From Yponomeuta sedellus (lineage: Eukaryota > Arthropoda > Insecta > Lepidoptera > Yponomeutidae), in the NCBI GenBank assembly GCA_934045075.1, contig OW203745.1, forward strand, positions 11,118,373 through 11,182,372: a stretch of DNA of 64,000 nucleotides, read 5' to 3'. Below, piece after piece: positions 43,086-53,739 of the stretch; positions within the stretch are counted from its first letter, which is position 1, and each line of letters starts with the position of its first letter. The notes beneath the pieces are model-generated. The model ran no database searches, was not told where the DNA came from, and saw only the letters and a program-made list of their open reading frames with translations. A program made the translations under genes and the position numbers.

Positions 43086-43704
43086 CTACCTGTACATCTT
43101 CCATTAATGAAAGTTAATTGTTGCAAAGTTGAAGTTACTCGTGACGCAACTGAGTAAAATGTTATATATATATATGTTATCGACGCCACCAGGTTTTTTG
43201 ACCGCCCCACACAGGCGCGGTAACGGTGGCGGTTTCGGACGCAGCCTATACAAGACCTTTCAGGTTGAATATAAAACTGCGATTCATAATCAGCGCGGCT
43301 GCCCGCCGCGACCGAGCTTGTGGGAGGCAGGCCACCAATATAACATTGTCAGGCTTACAGCCCTCGATACACCACTTATTAACTATAATAACTTCCTCAC
43401 AACATAATCTATCCACTGTAATGTAATGTGTCATATGTCTTAACGTTTACGAAGTATCGGAAATGAAATGAAATGATGCGCACTAAATATTATGTTTAAT
43501 TAACATGCGCCGGCGTCCGTTGTAGAGCGCCCTTGTGTGAATCCGAATTGCTGATTATATACTTCCATATATGATACTTCCAATAATTAAATTCTACATA
43601 AGGTATTTGAATGTAAATGTCAAATTAAATGTTCTGTGTTGTACAAAAGTTAAGCACATTATTACGGTGAAAAGTGAAAGTAAAAATGTTTATCGTTGTC
43701 GATC

Positions 43705-44102
43705 GTTATCAACCCTTGAATGACCTCACTGCTGAGGCACGGGTCTCTTCCCTAAGGAAGTTATAGGTCATAGTCCGCCACGGGGCTCTTCCCTAAGGAA
43801 GGTATAGGCCATACTCCGCCACGGAAGCCAAGACTGGATTGGAGGCTTGCAAGACTAGTGGCTGGTCTTACTGTCAGAAGTTTTTATGCCGCGCTAACGC
43901 CTCAGACTTGGCTTAACGAATGCCATCTATCGACGGCAGCCGGCACCAACCGCTTAACGTGCCTTGCAAAGCACGGAGCCGCTCAGAAAAATGCCAGGTT
44001 TTGTAATAGACGGTCACCCATCCATGCATTGAACGCGCCTTATACTGCTTAACCTCCGTGATCGTTTAAGATCACTTAGGCAGACGGGGCTACGAGTGGT
44101 TC
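43705..44102 (-). mobile_element. 5S-derived SINE with internal 41-bp duplication
   Basis: Minus-strand copy, diverged. The segment CTCTTCCCTAAGGAAG-TATA...CCGCCACGG occurs twice (starts 43745 and 43786, spacing 41 bp). The head is recognisable by AGTGATCTTAAACGATCACGGAG-like words, but box A is decayed. The 64-codon plus frame is not a gene. Confidence 0.75.
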
Positions 44103-44385
44103 CTATGTATATGATGACTACATAATTATATCATGCAAACGGCTAAATGCTCATCCTTAGTTCTGCAGCCGCAAAACCATTAACAGTCTACTGTAGTGAC
44201 TGGGGTATTGTGCAGGTATAGTTGTTTAATGCAAATGTGGACGGGTCTGTCATGCGCTTGTCTATTGGGTAAACTTGAGTTCCTTAACACAAACTCACGT
44301 CTGTATCTCCGCCTAAAAGGGTGGGGGTGTCTCCGCCGCGTAAAGGGGCACTCCGTGTTTTTTACTATTTAAAAATTAGTTCAAA
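44103..44385 (+). promoter_or_regulatory. Probable 5' untranslated region of the LINE
   Basis: Lies between the SINE and ORF1 of the LINE. It holds a GC-richer stretch (CCGCCTAAAAGGGTGGGGGT, TCCGCCGCGTAAAGGGGCAC) just before ORF1. LINE promoters are internal to the 5' UTR, so transcription would start here if the element were live. The exact 5' edge is not visible. Confidence 0.4.
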
Positions 44386-45309
44386 ATGTCAAACGCACTC
44401 GAGAACCTAGTCCGCGAGTTGAATAAGTCACTAGAAGCCCTAGCGAATCGAGTCAGTGCCTTAGAAGGACGGATTAATGAGCAAAACAAGCTTATTATAT
44501 CTCAATCCCAAATCATCACTAAGCTGGAGGTAGCTAAAACAACGACCAATAGCGTAACATTACCAGTGAATTCAAACCCAACTCCGCAACGGCCGACGCC
44601 AACACCAACAGAGCCGCAGCGAGTGCTGCGCCAGGCCCGCGTGAAAGCTGCAGCAAACATCAGCAACAACAAAAACCGCGCTTCAAAGAAAATCGGAGTT
44701 GCCGCGGATTCATCTATCGCAGCCAAAGCTCCGAAGACTCCCGAGGTGTGTCGATCACCCAGCCATACTGACAATGTCGGACCCGATAAGGATGCGGCCA
44801 CGAAATCGGCGGGCGCTACTAAACCGACCGAAGTGCAAGACGACAAGGTATCGAAGTCTAGCCAGGAGACGAAACCAGAACCACACGACAACGAATGGCA
44901 ACAGATTCCTAGAAAACGTTACCGTAAACAACGGCCGGTCACAATAGGAGCAGGTAAGGAGGACAACGAACTCCAGACAGTGGAGATGCTGAAATATATA
45001 CAGGCGTGGTCCTTTAAACCAGAGACGACTGTGGAGAACGTGCGCAACTTTCTCAATAAGATAGCCACATCGAAAGACTATTCTGTTGAGAAACGCACTA
45101 TAGTGTCAAAGAGACATGCCGCATTCGTAATAGGAGTGCCGGAATCTTTATTAGAGAGGGTAAAACAGCCCATTTCGTGGCCACCGCGTGTGATGATATC
45201 AGACTGGTTTCTCGCCCGTCCCCGCAGCAGGCGGGGGAAGGAGCCACTGCAGCAATCCAGTGCGAGCGCGAGTGCCGGCGCAGGCACCGCCACACTTGAC
45301 ACTAAATAA
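44386..45309 (+). CDS. LINE ORF1 protein (RNA-binding, gag-like)
   Basis: 307 codons, ATG start, no internal stop. N-terminal residues about 5-48 form leucine/isoleucine heptads (LVRELNKSLEALANRVSALE), a probable trimeric coiled coil. A Pro/Thr-rich linker and a basic Lys/Arg segment follow (residues about 60-110 and 150-190). The C-terminal part (about 205-290, with VEMLKYIQAW, AAFVIGVPESLL and WPPRVMISDWF) resembles the C-terminal segment of ORF1 proteins of CR1-like insect LINEs. I see no CCHC knuckle. ORF1 proteins bind element RNA in the cytoplasm and help target-primed reverse transcription. It overlaps ORF2 by 50 bases in the +1 frame. It is intact, but the element lacks a 3' end. Confidence 0.8.
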   Translation: MSNALENLVRELNKSLEALANRVSALEGRINEQNKLIISQSQIITKLEVAKTTTNSVTLPVNSNPTPQRPTPTPTEPQRVLRQARVKAAANISNNKNRASKKIGVAADSSIAAKAPKTPEVCRSPSHTDNVGPDKDAATKSAGATKPTEVQDDKVSKSSQETKPEPHDNEWQQIPRKRYRKQRPVTIGAGKEDNELQTVEMLKYIQAWSFKPETTVENVRNFLNKIATSKDYSVEKRTIVSKRHAAFVIGVPESLLERVKQPISWPPRVMISDWFLARPRSRRGKEPLQQSSASASAGAGTATLDTK

Positions 45310-47489
45310 TATTGCACCAATTACGTATATATCTGTGACTCAAAATGATGAGTGCGATTCCACGGTTAGCAATAATTACAATTTGAAGATATGCCTTCAA
45401 AATGTGCAATCTCTTAACAATAAGATACGGCAATTGGAAGTGTTACTTAAATCGGACTTTCTAAATTGTGACATTTTAGCTTTGACAGAGCATTGGCTTA
45501 AAGATATGGAGCTCAAATGTGTTTACATTGACGACTATAGTCTTGCGTCTAGCTACTGTAGGAATACTATCACCCATGGTGGGTCATGTATATATGTAAG
45601 AAAACATATAAAATGTAGTGACTGTCCAGATTATACTGATTTATCAGTACAACAAGTATGTGAAATCTCAGCCATCCAGCTAATTGACTTCGATCTGATT
45701 ATAGTTTGTATTTATAGATCTAACTTAGTCAGCCTAGATGAATTTCTACCCCCTTTTGAGCGTTTGCTTGACAAGCTAAATGAGGATAAGAAGGAAGCCG
45801 TTCTAGTCGGTGACTTTAATATTGACCTTTTATGTCCAATGAATATGTCCCAAAAGAAACTGAAGGACACACTTTCGTCCCGTAACTACGGTATTATGGT
45901 GGACTTTCCCACTCGGGTCGCGGGTTCATCCGCTACATGCATAGACCATATCTATTCTAATATTTCAGCCGGGGATATAACAACTGAACCGATTGACACC
46001 AACCTCGGGGACCATCGTGCAGTTATGTGTGCAGTTGTCCGAGCACCACAACAATTAGTGCCGAAAACAAAACTTGTTAGACATTTTAGTAGGTACAATA
46101 ATCGTTGCAATTTTGTAGCGTCCATCGAAAGTGTCGACTGGGCTAACCTCATCGAGCGAAATAATGATCTGACTTCACTGGCACAGTCGATTATTAGGAT
46201 AATTTCGCATTCAACTCAAATATGTTTTCCGATAAGAAAAGTTAGCGCTAAAAATAGCAATATTTCTTCCTGGGTAACAGATGAAGTTCTTAATGTAAAG
46301 AGGCTAATTTTTGATATAAATTGTATGATGGGCATATCCCCGAGCAACCCTGACTTAAGAGAGGTTTTGAATAGGTATACAGCAAAATATGATCGCTTGC
46401 TCCGGGAAAGACGATCGGAGTATTATGTTGACAAGATAAACCGATCAGATAATCCAATTAGGACTATGTGGGCGGTAGTAAATGCGGAATCAGGAAAGAA
46501 GGGACATTGTAGCACTGACTACACTGACTTAATTAAGAGCATCGACGGTATTGCAGTAAAATCAAAAATAGCGCTCGTCGATGCGGTAAATAACAGGTTC
46601 GTGGGAGCCGCGGGTGCATGCGGTGCGCCGCCGGCCGACGTGCGTGGTGCCTGCCGTGCACTGGCTGCCGCGCGTACTGGTTGCGATCGCTCACTGCGCC
46701 TTCGTCCTTTTACGTCATGCGAGGTTTATCAAATAATCACTAAACGTATTGCGCGTAAACCTACTAAAGATCTCTACGACATATCTATAGACTTGCTGTA
46801 CTTGGTCGCGCTGCCGCTGTCCGGCGTATTAGCTCATCTATACAATGCATGCTTGAGGGTCGGCTCGTACCCAACCCCATTAAAAAAAGTCAAAGTGTCA
46901 CCTCTATATAAAGGAAAAGGCAAAAAAGATGATGCAAATAATTACCGGCCGGTGTCGGTGGTTCCCAGTATCGCAAAAGTATTCGAAGCCGGTTTGAGTG
47001 AAAGATTGATAGCATTCCTTTCGGCAACGAAATCACTATCTGATCGGCAATACGCATATCGGAGTGGAAGATCTACGACATCTGCAGCCCGTGAGGTCGT
47101 GCGCCGCGTACTCGGGGCTAGAGAGAGAAACCAGCAAGTGGCTGTTCTCTTCTGCGACTTGTCCAAAGCCTTCGATGTTGCGAATCATGCACTCTTAGCA
47201 GAGAAAATGAGATGCTATGGCATAGACGGGCCGGCTCAAAGATTGCTCGTAGAATTTTCACAGGACCGATCGCAGGTTGTAGTGGGAGAGGGAGGGAAAC
47301 TAAGGTCTTCGTCATTAAACATAATGTTGGGCGTCCCTCAAGGTTCCTCTGTCTCCAACATACTTTTCTCTATCCTAATGAATGACCTACCAGAAGCCAT
47401 ACAGGACGGTCATGTATTGATGTATGCTGACGACGTGGCAGCAATAGTATGTGGTCCTTCTATCGATCGACTGGAAGAAATTCATTCCC
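45260..47489 (+). CDS. LINE ORF2: endonuclease and reverse transcriptase, C-terminally truncated
   Basis: Open for about 743 codons before the junction at 47490. The endonuclease (APE type) spans about residues 35-270: NLKICLQNVQSL, DILALTEHWL (catalytic Glu), AVLVGDFNIDLL, TCIDHIYSN and NLGDHRAVM (catalytic Asp-His). The reverse transcriptase spans about 510-735: NNYRPVSVVPSIAKVFE, DRQYAYRSGRST, VLFCDLSKAFD, LGVPQGSSVSNILFSI and LMYADDVAA (catalytic pair). Downstream thumb and C-terminal regions are missing. The frame then reads 30 codons of unrelated sequence (to 47578). The CR1/Jockey group is likely. The true start codon is unclear (no ATG in frame at the overlap), so translation may restart after ORF1. 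Confidence 0.9.
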
Positions 47490-47544
47490 CCTTTTGTGCA
47501 TACTGGTATCTCAATATTTATGCGGTACCAGTATGCACAAAAGG
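47490..47544. repeat. 19-bp inverted repeat at the LINE/BEL junction
   Basis: CCTTTTGTGCATACTGGTA (47490-47508) is exactly inverted at 47526-47544 with 17 bp between. The right arm is native BEL integrase coding sequence (minus strand, reads PFVHTG). The left arm is an inverted copy stuck on the broken LINE. Confidence 0.85.
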
Positions 47545-47721
47545 TTTCGCTGTCTCAATAACGCGACAAGAGCGATGATCCGCCATTTCCGGGAAAGTCG
47601 GTTGAGGCCGCAAACGAAAGCATGGAAGGCATTTATGTACTCGGTTGCGAATTAAAGCGCGTGCAGAAATCACCCAATATTTCTGACGAAGCAGCGACAT
47701 CAACAGATCAGGCCCAGCATG
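47521..47721 (-). pseudogene. BEL/Pao integrase, fragment beyond the LINE insertion
   Basis: Continues the pol gene of the minus-strand BEL element: AGPDLLMSLLRQKYWVI, NRVHKCLPCFRLRP and ETAKPFVHTG. This is the end of the integrase zinc-binding region and the linker before the catalytic core. A stop follows, and the catalytic DDE core, the C-terminal domain and the 3' LTR are absent because the element ends at the junction with the LINE. Confidence 0.85.
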
Positions 47722-48256
47722 ATACAGATACAGATACAGATAATTTATTGATAACCTATTAAGAGTTACATGTCATACATCTTAATATTATTATTATAAT
47801 AATATTATTTAATGTCTATGTTCAAAAAAAGAAATACATTATATAATATTTAAAAAAATATGTGTAAAAAATATACTTAGTTCAGTTGCATTTATTCTTA
47901 AATTTACATGACTATTGGCATACAAAGAAATTCTTTATAGCTGTAGAAGGTATTTTCTAATAGCCACTTTCTTAATTTGATTTTAAATTGATTGTAGGAG
48001 GTGCTGTCTTTTTTAATAGAGTTTGGCAGTCTATTGTAGACTGCTGGGCCCATTATGTACACGGACCTCTCCGATTTACAGAGTTTGTGATCAGGCGTCG
48101 CGAGGAGATGGGAAAGCTTGTTGCTGCGGAGCATCGGGTGGGATGCGTTTTTGCCTCTGAGTTGGAATTTATTAATGTTATTGTGTGTGAACAGTGCCAC
48201 GTGACATATCAGCTCGCAGGGGAGTGGCATAATGTTAAGCTCCCTGAAGAGATCTC
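47722..48256 (-). mobile_element. 5'-truncated LINE inserted in the BEL integrase
   Basis: Minus-strand insert. It encodes the C-terminal end of a CR1/Jockey-type LINE (ELNIMPLPCELICHVALFTH, YIMGPAVYNRLPNSIKK, FKIKLRKWLLENTFYS), then a 3' UTR and a (TGTATC)3 tail. The same bases TCATG flank both sides (left side 47718-47721 plus neighbour; right side 48257-48260), a short target duplication or microhomology. It is on the same strand and in frame with pol, so pol reads into it. Confidence 0.85.
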
Positions 48257-51110
48257 CATGACAGTTCACCTTATGGTGATAATCAACTAGTAAATCAAGG
48301 ATATGATCTTTGTGTGGTAGAACTATTGGATGTCTCTGATCAAATTCCAGGGCAGCATTAACCAATCGACCTCCTACTCTTATCAATCCATCCTTTAAGA
48401 ATGGTCGCAGGCGCTGGAATGTGCGTCTGCAAGGCTTGCCGACTCGCAGGTTAGCGATTTCATCAGGAAAATGATGATGTTGCACTTCTCTCGATACAAG
48501 TAATTCGGCGAATTCAAGTTCCGATGCGGTAATATAACCCGATGAACTGGGTAGCAACAATTTAGAAAATCTGCAGATATACACGACACAGCGCAATAGC
48601 TTGGACCAGGACGAAAAGCGCCTCGATAGGGATATAACTAACGACTCTTTATTTGTTGTTAAAATTAGTGAATGCCTTTTCTCTTCTGGGGGGTTCGAGA
48701 CCGTTGCAGGGTTAAAATCCGAAATCGGCCATTGCGAGGGTACATTCTTTGCCCAAGGGGGTCCACTAAACCAAAGAGAATGGTCAATGATCTGTGCGGG
48801 GGTGAGACCCCGTGATAGACAGTCAGCCGGGTTTTCGTATCCGGAGACATGAAACAAATCTCTTTTTGATATAGCCTTCTCGATTTTAGCAACTCTGTTA
48901 GCTACGAAGGTGTCCCACCTATCCGGGGATGAGTGAGCCCAACAAAGCGCAACGGTTGAGTCCGAAAATGCGTAGACTCTGTCAATATTTATGCGGCTAC
49001 TACAAGCGCTTACAATTGCTGCAATGAGCTTAGCCAACACGTAGAGCGCACACAGCTCGAGACGTGCTAGTGTGACCATCTTTCTGGGAGAGACACGTGA
49101 TTTTGCCGCGCAAATACCAACGGATACGGTGCCGCAATTTTCCACATGAAAATACACCACAGCCCCGTAGGCCTTCTCACTGGCGTCTGCGAAGCCCAGT
49201 ATGGTGACAACGCTACCCTTAGTAATGCCCAGATGCCGTGGTATTTTAATTTTGTCAAGAGAAGGGAGCTCATCTCTAAAACGAGCCCACAACCTAATTA
49301 CACCCTCAGGGGGAGGCGCGTCCCAATCACAATCACGAAGCCAAAGTTCCTTTACAAGAAGTTTGGCGTATAGAACAACGGGAGCTACAAATCCCATTAT
49401 ATCCCAGATCCGAGCTACGCAAGATAGAATTGTACGTTTCGTACAGGTTTCAGCGGGTTGGGTAACTTTCAGATGGAAAAGATCAGTCACAGGAGACCAA
49501 CACAGACCCAGTACCTTGTGCAAATCAGTTTCGTCGAACTCTTTCACAGATGATAGGCGATGTGACTCCGGAATTGATTCTAACACCTCATTAGAATTGG
49601 TTGTCCATTTGACGAGGTCAAACTGACCGGCCTTCATCAATCCAATAACTTCAGCTGTCGTTGTGACAGCTTCCTCATGATTATCAACACAATAGACGAC
49701 ATCGTCCATGTAAAGTCCAGTTTCTACTAGTTTCCTGGCTCTGGGGAAGTGATCGCCTTCATCTACCGTCAGTTGTTTAATAGTCCGCAAAGCGTGAAAC
49801 GGACTTGACTTCAATCCAAAACAAACGCGATTGAACTCGTAAACGCTCAAGGACTCTGAGGGCGAAAAGCGATACAAAATACGTTGGAACTTGCGATCAC
49901 ACTCGCGCACTCCAATGCACAAAAACATTTGTCGAATGTCAGCTGAAAGCGCGACCTTGAATAGACGGAAATTGACGATGACACCAAACAAATCTTTCTG
50001 CAAATTTTGGCCGTTGTGTAAAATGTCATTTAGAGACACTGATGTACTTGTCTTGGCACTAGCGTCCAATACCACTCGAAGCTTGGACGTGACCTTATCG
50101 TCCCTTATGACACCATGATGCGGTATATAATAACCAGGACCTGCCTCAGAAGCCACCTGGGGAGTCACACGCGAGATATAATCCTTCGAATTATATTCCT
50201 TTATTACTCCATCATAGGCCTCTCTTAAGTTGGAAGACGCCTCTAGTTTTTTCTCCAAGCAAAAAAATCGTCTTTCGGCGGCTTTCCTGGAGTCACCGAG
50301 AGACTGAACACTACCCTTGAAGGGAAGAGCGACTATGTATCTTCCGTCATTGTCACGAGTGGTCGTGCGAGAATAAATCTCTTCGCAATCCTTGTCATCA
50401 GGGCTAAGAATATCATTCGGTGGGACACTGACTTCTTCGATTTCCCAGAATTTGCGGACGAAAGAGTCTAAAGTTTCTGTGGCGCAACAATAAGAGACCG
50501 TCGCTGTATCGCACTCTGCGCGGCCGGGCGCGGAGCCGACAATGACGTAACCGAGCACTGTATTTAAAGCATACGGTGTGTCGTGTGAGGCTTGGCCTCG
50601 AACCTTGCCTGGTAACAAAAGATGCGGGAAGATCGAAGCCCCAATTAACATGTCAATGTTCCCGGGAACAGAGTAAGTCTCGTCGGCGAGACGCAATACA
50701 CTGAAGTTAGACAACAACGATACGTCTACTTCCACCGTGGGTAATCTTTCGGTCACCTTGTCTACTACCAACGTATCTATATCAAAACCAACGTTGCGGT
50801 TAAGTCGTGAGTAAAACTTAATCGACACGATGCCTTGTAGTTTTTTGCTAAGGCCTCCAATACCCTTCACGACAGAAGTCACGGGCCGACTACTAGCGGA
50901 CAAGCCCAAAAGGTCGCAACACTCGCGCGTAACAAAATTGCTTTGCGACGCACTGTCTAACAAAACACGGATGCTGTGTTCCCTACCATGCGAATCAACA
51001 ACTATCACGCGTGCTGTTGCGAGCAACACGGTAGTAGGGACACGCGGTATTGGTTTATCAAAGTTATCTGATAATGAACATAGGGTGACGTCATCAGAGC
51101 GATCGGGCAA
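47904..51110 (-). CDS. BEL/Pao pol polyprotein fused in frame to a LINE tail
   Basis: 1,068 codons. Residues about 25-190: retropepsin (VLLDSASQSNFV with the catalytic DSA; DIDTLVVDKV; MLIGASIF). Residues about 330-600: reverse transcriptase (KLRVVLDASAKTS, KVALSADIRQMFL, CFGLKSSPFHALR, and YMDD at 467-470). Residues about 635-790: RNase H (LGFADASEKAYGAVV, ARLELCAL, AFSDSTVALCWAH, YENPADCLSRG). Residues about 895-951: start of integrase (VGGRLVNA, HPIVLPHKDHI, DYHHKVNCH). Residues 952 onward derive from the inserted LINE and end in its stop. The listed start is a TTG; the frame is open a little further upstream, and in BEL elements pol is normally made as a fusion with gag. Here gag ends at 51206 in another frame, so a frameshift would be needed. 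The polyprotein would copy the element RNA in a virus-like particle. This copy lacks the integrase core. Confidence 0.9.
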   Translation of the reverse strand: MPDRSDDVTLCSLSDNFDKPIPRVPTTVLLATARVIVVDSHGREHSIRVLLDSASQSNFVTRECCDLLGLSASSRPVTSVVKGIGGLSKKLQGIVSIKFYSRLNRNVGFDIDTLVVDKVTERLPTVEVDVSLLSNFSVLRLADETYSVPGNIDMLIGASIFPHLLLPGKVRGQASHDTPYALNTVLGYVIVGSAPGRAECDTATVSYCCATETLDSFVRKFWEIEEVSVPPNDILSPDDKDCEEIYSRTTTRDNDGRYIVALPFKGSVQSLGDSRKAAERRFFCLEKKLEASSNLREAYDGVIKEYNSKDYISRVTPQVASEAGPGYYIPHHGVIRDDKVTSKLRVVLDASAKTSTSVSLNDILHNGQNLQKDLFGVIVNFRLFKVALSADIRQMFLCIGVRECDRKFQRILYRFSPSESLSVYEFNRVCFGLKSSPFHALRTIKQLTVDEGDHFPRARKLVETGLYMDDVVYCVDNHEEAVTTTAEVIGLMKAGQFDLVKWTTNSNEVLESIPESHRLSSVKEFDETDLHKVLGLCWSPVTDLFHLKVTQPAETCTKRTILSCVARIWDIMGFVAPVVLYAKLLVKELWLRDCDWDAPPPEGVIRLWARFRDELPSLDKIKIPRHLGITKGSVVTILGFADASEKAYGAVVYFHVENCGTVSVGICAAKSRVSPRKMVTLARLELCALYVLAKLIAAIVSACSSRINIDRVYAFSDSTVALCWAHSSPDRWDTFVANRVAKIEKAISKRDLFHVSGYENPADCLSRGLTPAQIIDHSLWFSGPPWAKNVPSQWPISDFNPATVSNPPEEKRHSLILTTNKESLVISLSRRFSSWSKLLRCVVYICRFSKLLLPSSSGYITASELEFAELLVSREVQHHHFPDEIANLRVGKPCRRTFQRLRPFLKDGLIRVGGRLVNAALEFDQRHPIVLPHKDHILDLLVDYHHKVNCHGDLFRELNIMPLPCELICHVALFTHNNINKFQLRGKNASHPMLRSNKLSHLLATPDHKLCKSERSVYIMGPAVYNRLPNSIKKDSTSYNQFKIKLRKWLLENTFYSYKEFLCMPIVM

Positions 51111-51205
51111 GTCTCGCGTCTCACGCGCGAGAGAGCCGGCGTGCGCGGGCGCGGGCGAGGGGGAGGGGGAGCGCGAGGGCGCCCGTGAGGGCTGCGCGGT
51201 GACGG

Positions 51206-52030
51206 CTAGCGCCGCCGCCCGCGCCCGTGGGGGCTCGCGCCCGACGACTCAACATTATTGCGATCAAAATGAAGCATCGTGTGATGTCTGTTGCGACATT
51301 TGTGGCATTGAGAATTCGAATTGCAACTCACTGCGAGGTGTTTATAGCTCAGACAGTTGTAACAATAACTATTACTCTTTACAAAATTGAAGCGTTCTCT
51401 TGGCGACAACCCTTGAAAGGCGGGGCACCTATACAACTGGTCGTGTCCTCCATTGCACAGTTTGCATGAACGGTTCGTCGCGGGACGAGGCGCTGGTGGA
51501 GGCGCCGGCGGCGCTTCAACTTCGTTAGATACATAAGAATGCGTTGACCTCTGCGGGTGCTTGTTTACAGGTGTCGTTCTTTGTAAAATCCTTATGTGGT
51601 CATCTCCGTTAAACTCCGGCAACTCAATTGGCGGCAATCGAGGTGAATTAGTTTTTCTGGCCGGCGAAAGAAGCTGGTCAGTGTCCGGCTTTACGACTGG
51701 AAGCGGTGGCTGCGACAAACCCTTTGCTATTCGCTTGGCGCGACATAACAAATCATCGAACGAATTAAGCACCTGATAGCTGACCTTGTATGAAGGTTTC
51801 AATTTCAATTCTGCGATATTTATGCGATCCAACACACTTTCAAAATCCAAACGCAATTTCTCAACGGTTTCCATTTCACATAAAAAAGTATCCCTTGTCG
51901 ATTCGTCGTCAACTTCTTTCGCATGGTCCAATATGGTTTGCATTCGATTATAAAACGCATCTCTTTTCGGGTATAACATCTTTAATTCCATTTCGCTGTG
52001 AGCGACTACTAGCGGGTCCGACGTCGACAT
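51206..52030 (-). CDS. BEL/Pao gag, internally deleted
   Basis: 274 codons, ATG at 52030. N-terminal helical part (MLYPKRDAFYNRMQTILDHA), then LPPIELPEFNGD, the start of the DUF1759-type gag domain, which breaks off at once and jumps to RTTPVNKHPQRSTH. The conserved middle of gag, normally a few hundred codons, is gone. The C-terminus keeps the BEL-type zinc knuckles: CKLCNGGHDQLYRC, CYNCLSYKHLAVSC and CHKCRNRHHTMLHF. It ends in a GC-rich Arg/Gly stretch. Without the capsid-like middle it is unlikely to assemble. Gag and pol are in different frames. Confidence 0.85.
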   Translation of the reverse strand: MSTSDPLVVAHSEMELKMLYPKRDAFYNRMQTILDHAKEVDDESTRDTFLCEMETVEKLRLDFESVLDRINIAELKLKPSYKVSYQVLNSFDDLLCRAKRIAKGLSQPPLPVVKPDTDQLLSPARKTNSPRLPPIELPEFNGDDHIRILQRTTPVNKHPQRSTHSYVSNEVEAPPAPPPAPRPATNRSCKLCNGGHDQLYRCPAFQGLSPRERFNFVKSNSYCYNCLSYKHLAVSCNSNSQCHKCRNRHHTMLHFDRNNVESSGASPHGRGRRR

Positions 52031-52700
52031 TGTGAAAGCTAAATACCTAGTTACAAAAATTAAGTTTTGTCTAGGTAGGCACAGAACACAAAGAAATGCG
52101 TTGTAAAGTACCTACTCAGTCGTACTGATGCGGCGGCGAACTTAAGTGACAAAAAAAAACACTTCGTTTTATCTAGTAGGTACGCTCTCCGATTATCGAC
52201 GGAACTACAGGAATGGAATATATTTAACAAGTTTCTAAAAGGTAACACTGCACGTTTCACATGCGCGATTAAGTATCTATCTATAGCGGCTTAGTTCAAT
52301 TTACAACAAATGAAATATCTCGAGATTCGGGGCGGTCTAACCAAGCGAATATCCTGTAAAAGCCAATAGGTATACTATGAAGTGAATATCTAACTATAAC
52401 GCATACTTATAGAAGGTAACAATCAACAAAGTTCGCGATGTGTTCGCGAGTATTAGAACAAAATACTTGCGGGGCGATTTATTCCACTCAAGCGAAACCA
52501 AACAGCGAGAGTTATACCTACCTACGAAAAGTTAAGTAGGTACTAGCGCGGTGGCTCAAATCTCTGCTTACTGCATGTCGATTCAGTAAGATCGTCGATC
52601 ACTTCGATGGTCACTTCGTCGGTCACTTCGTCGGTCACCTCGTCGTTCACCTCACACTCACCTTAATTTGACCTTCAGAACCCGAAAATATGACATTCCT
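52031..52700 (-). other. Probable BEL 5' leader and LTR, edges not resolved
   Basis: By position this should contain the primer binding site and 5' LTR. I find no clear CCA-ended primer binding site and no second LTR to compare with, because the 3' end of the element is missing. At 52593-52655 the word GGTCACTTCGTC and variants recur four times (12-14-bp tandem repeat). Confidence 0.4.
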
Positions 52701-53739
52701 TGCATAGGGGTTGACACTAATATTACTTCAGTCGAAGTCGTAGGCTATAATTTGTTTCGCATGTTTTGGCAAAACGATGCTATAAAAAAATCTTACAAAC
52801 ATGTTGCGTTGTCTAAAATTGTACAGTCTAAGTATTTACTAGCCTAAATCTATTGAAATGTATAAAAAAGATTATATCATTGGCAGTATACAGTGTATCC
52901 AAGTCGCTGGCATAAGAAGCAATTCTCGTGGGGTTACCATACGAGTAAAATAAAAATGCCACGATTACTGATTTATTTGCTTACAGGTAGTTCAGTAATT
53001 CAGTAATTTTTATTCTTTAAAAATATAGGCAATACATTCCTTACACAATAATATCGAGCCTACTAGTGCGTGCATTACAAAAAAAAACGATGACATCTGA
53101 ACTAATGTTAAACACTGTATCTCAGACGTCAACGCCAACTACCATTAGATTTCAAATATACACTGTATAATTAGGACATGCATTTATTACATAAGGTTAC
53201 ACAATAAGTTGTACATAATTAGAAATTATAAATGAATAAAATTAACAATATTGTTATCTTATTTTAACCTTAGCAAAAAATCGATAGGTGCAGTGTAATG
53301 GACGGTAAGTAAACGTGTGTAAAGTAGCGAGCATGAGGGAAAGGGGGGGGGGGGGGGGCGGGGGTGGGGTAATTTCGTATGTGTGTTGTGTTTGTGTGAA
53401 CGGGGAGTGTTCGTGCTATGTATGTCTCTATAGGAAAAATAAATTGAAACAAATGAGAAGAGAATGATGAGGTACGATAACTTTATTTGTGGGCTAGGTT
53501 TTACTGTATGGGTTTTAGTAGATTTTCCGTTATTTAATAGTTAAGACGAAGGAACTATTTTGTTGTTTGGGCTTTACGTTTTTTTATTTATTAAAAGTGT
53601 ATGAACCTACTACATAAAAATGACACCGAGAAAGTTTGGTTCTATGGGCTAACGTTTGGTATACTCTGTCAATTCTTAAGTACTAGGGGAACGTAGGTCA
53701 TAGATGTGTTGTTTCTGTTTAATAATTTTGTGAGGAAAT
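52701..53739. other. Unassigned; long G-run
   Basis: AT-rich except for 53343-53369: sixteen G, C, five G, T, four G. This tract meets the sequence rule for a G-quadruplex on the plus strand. TCAGTAATTCAGTAATT near 52990 is a small direct repeat. No coding signal; the 60-codon frame over the G-run is an artefact. Confidence 0.45.

Noticed and set aside
44502..44891. 129-codon minus frame opposite LINE ORF1
   Set aside because: A shadow of the plus-strand ORF1, which has a coiled coil and adjoins ORF2.
50830..51390. 186-codon plus frame opposite BEL gag/pol
   Set aside because: A shadow frame across the GC-rich gag/pol boundary. The Arg/Glu-rich part is low complexity.
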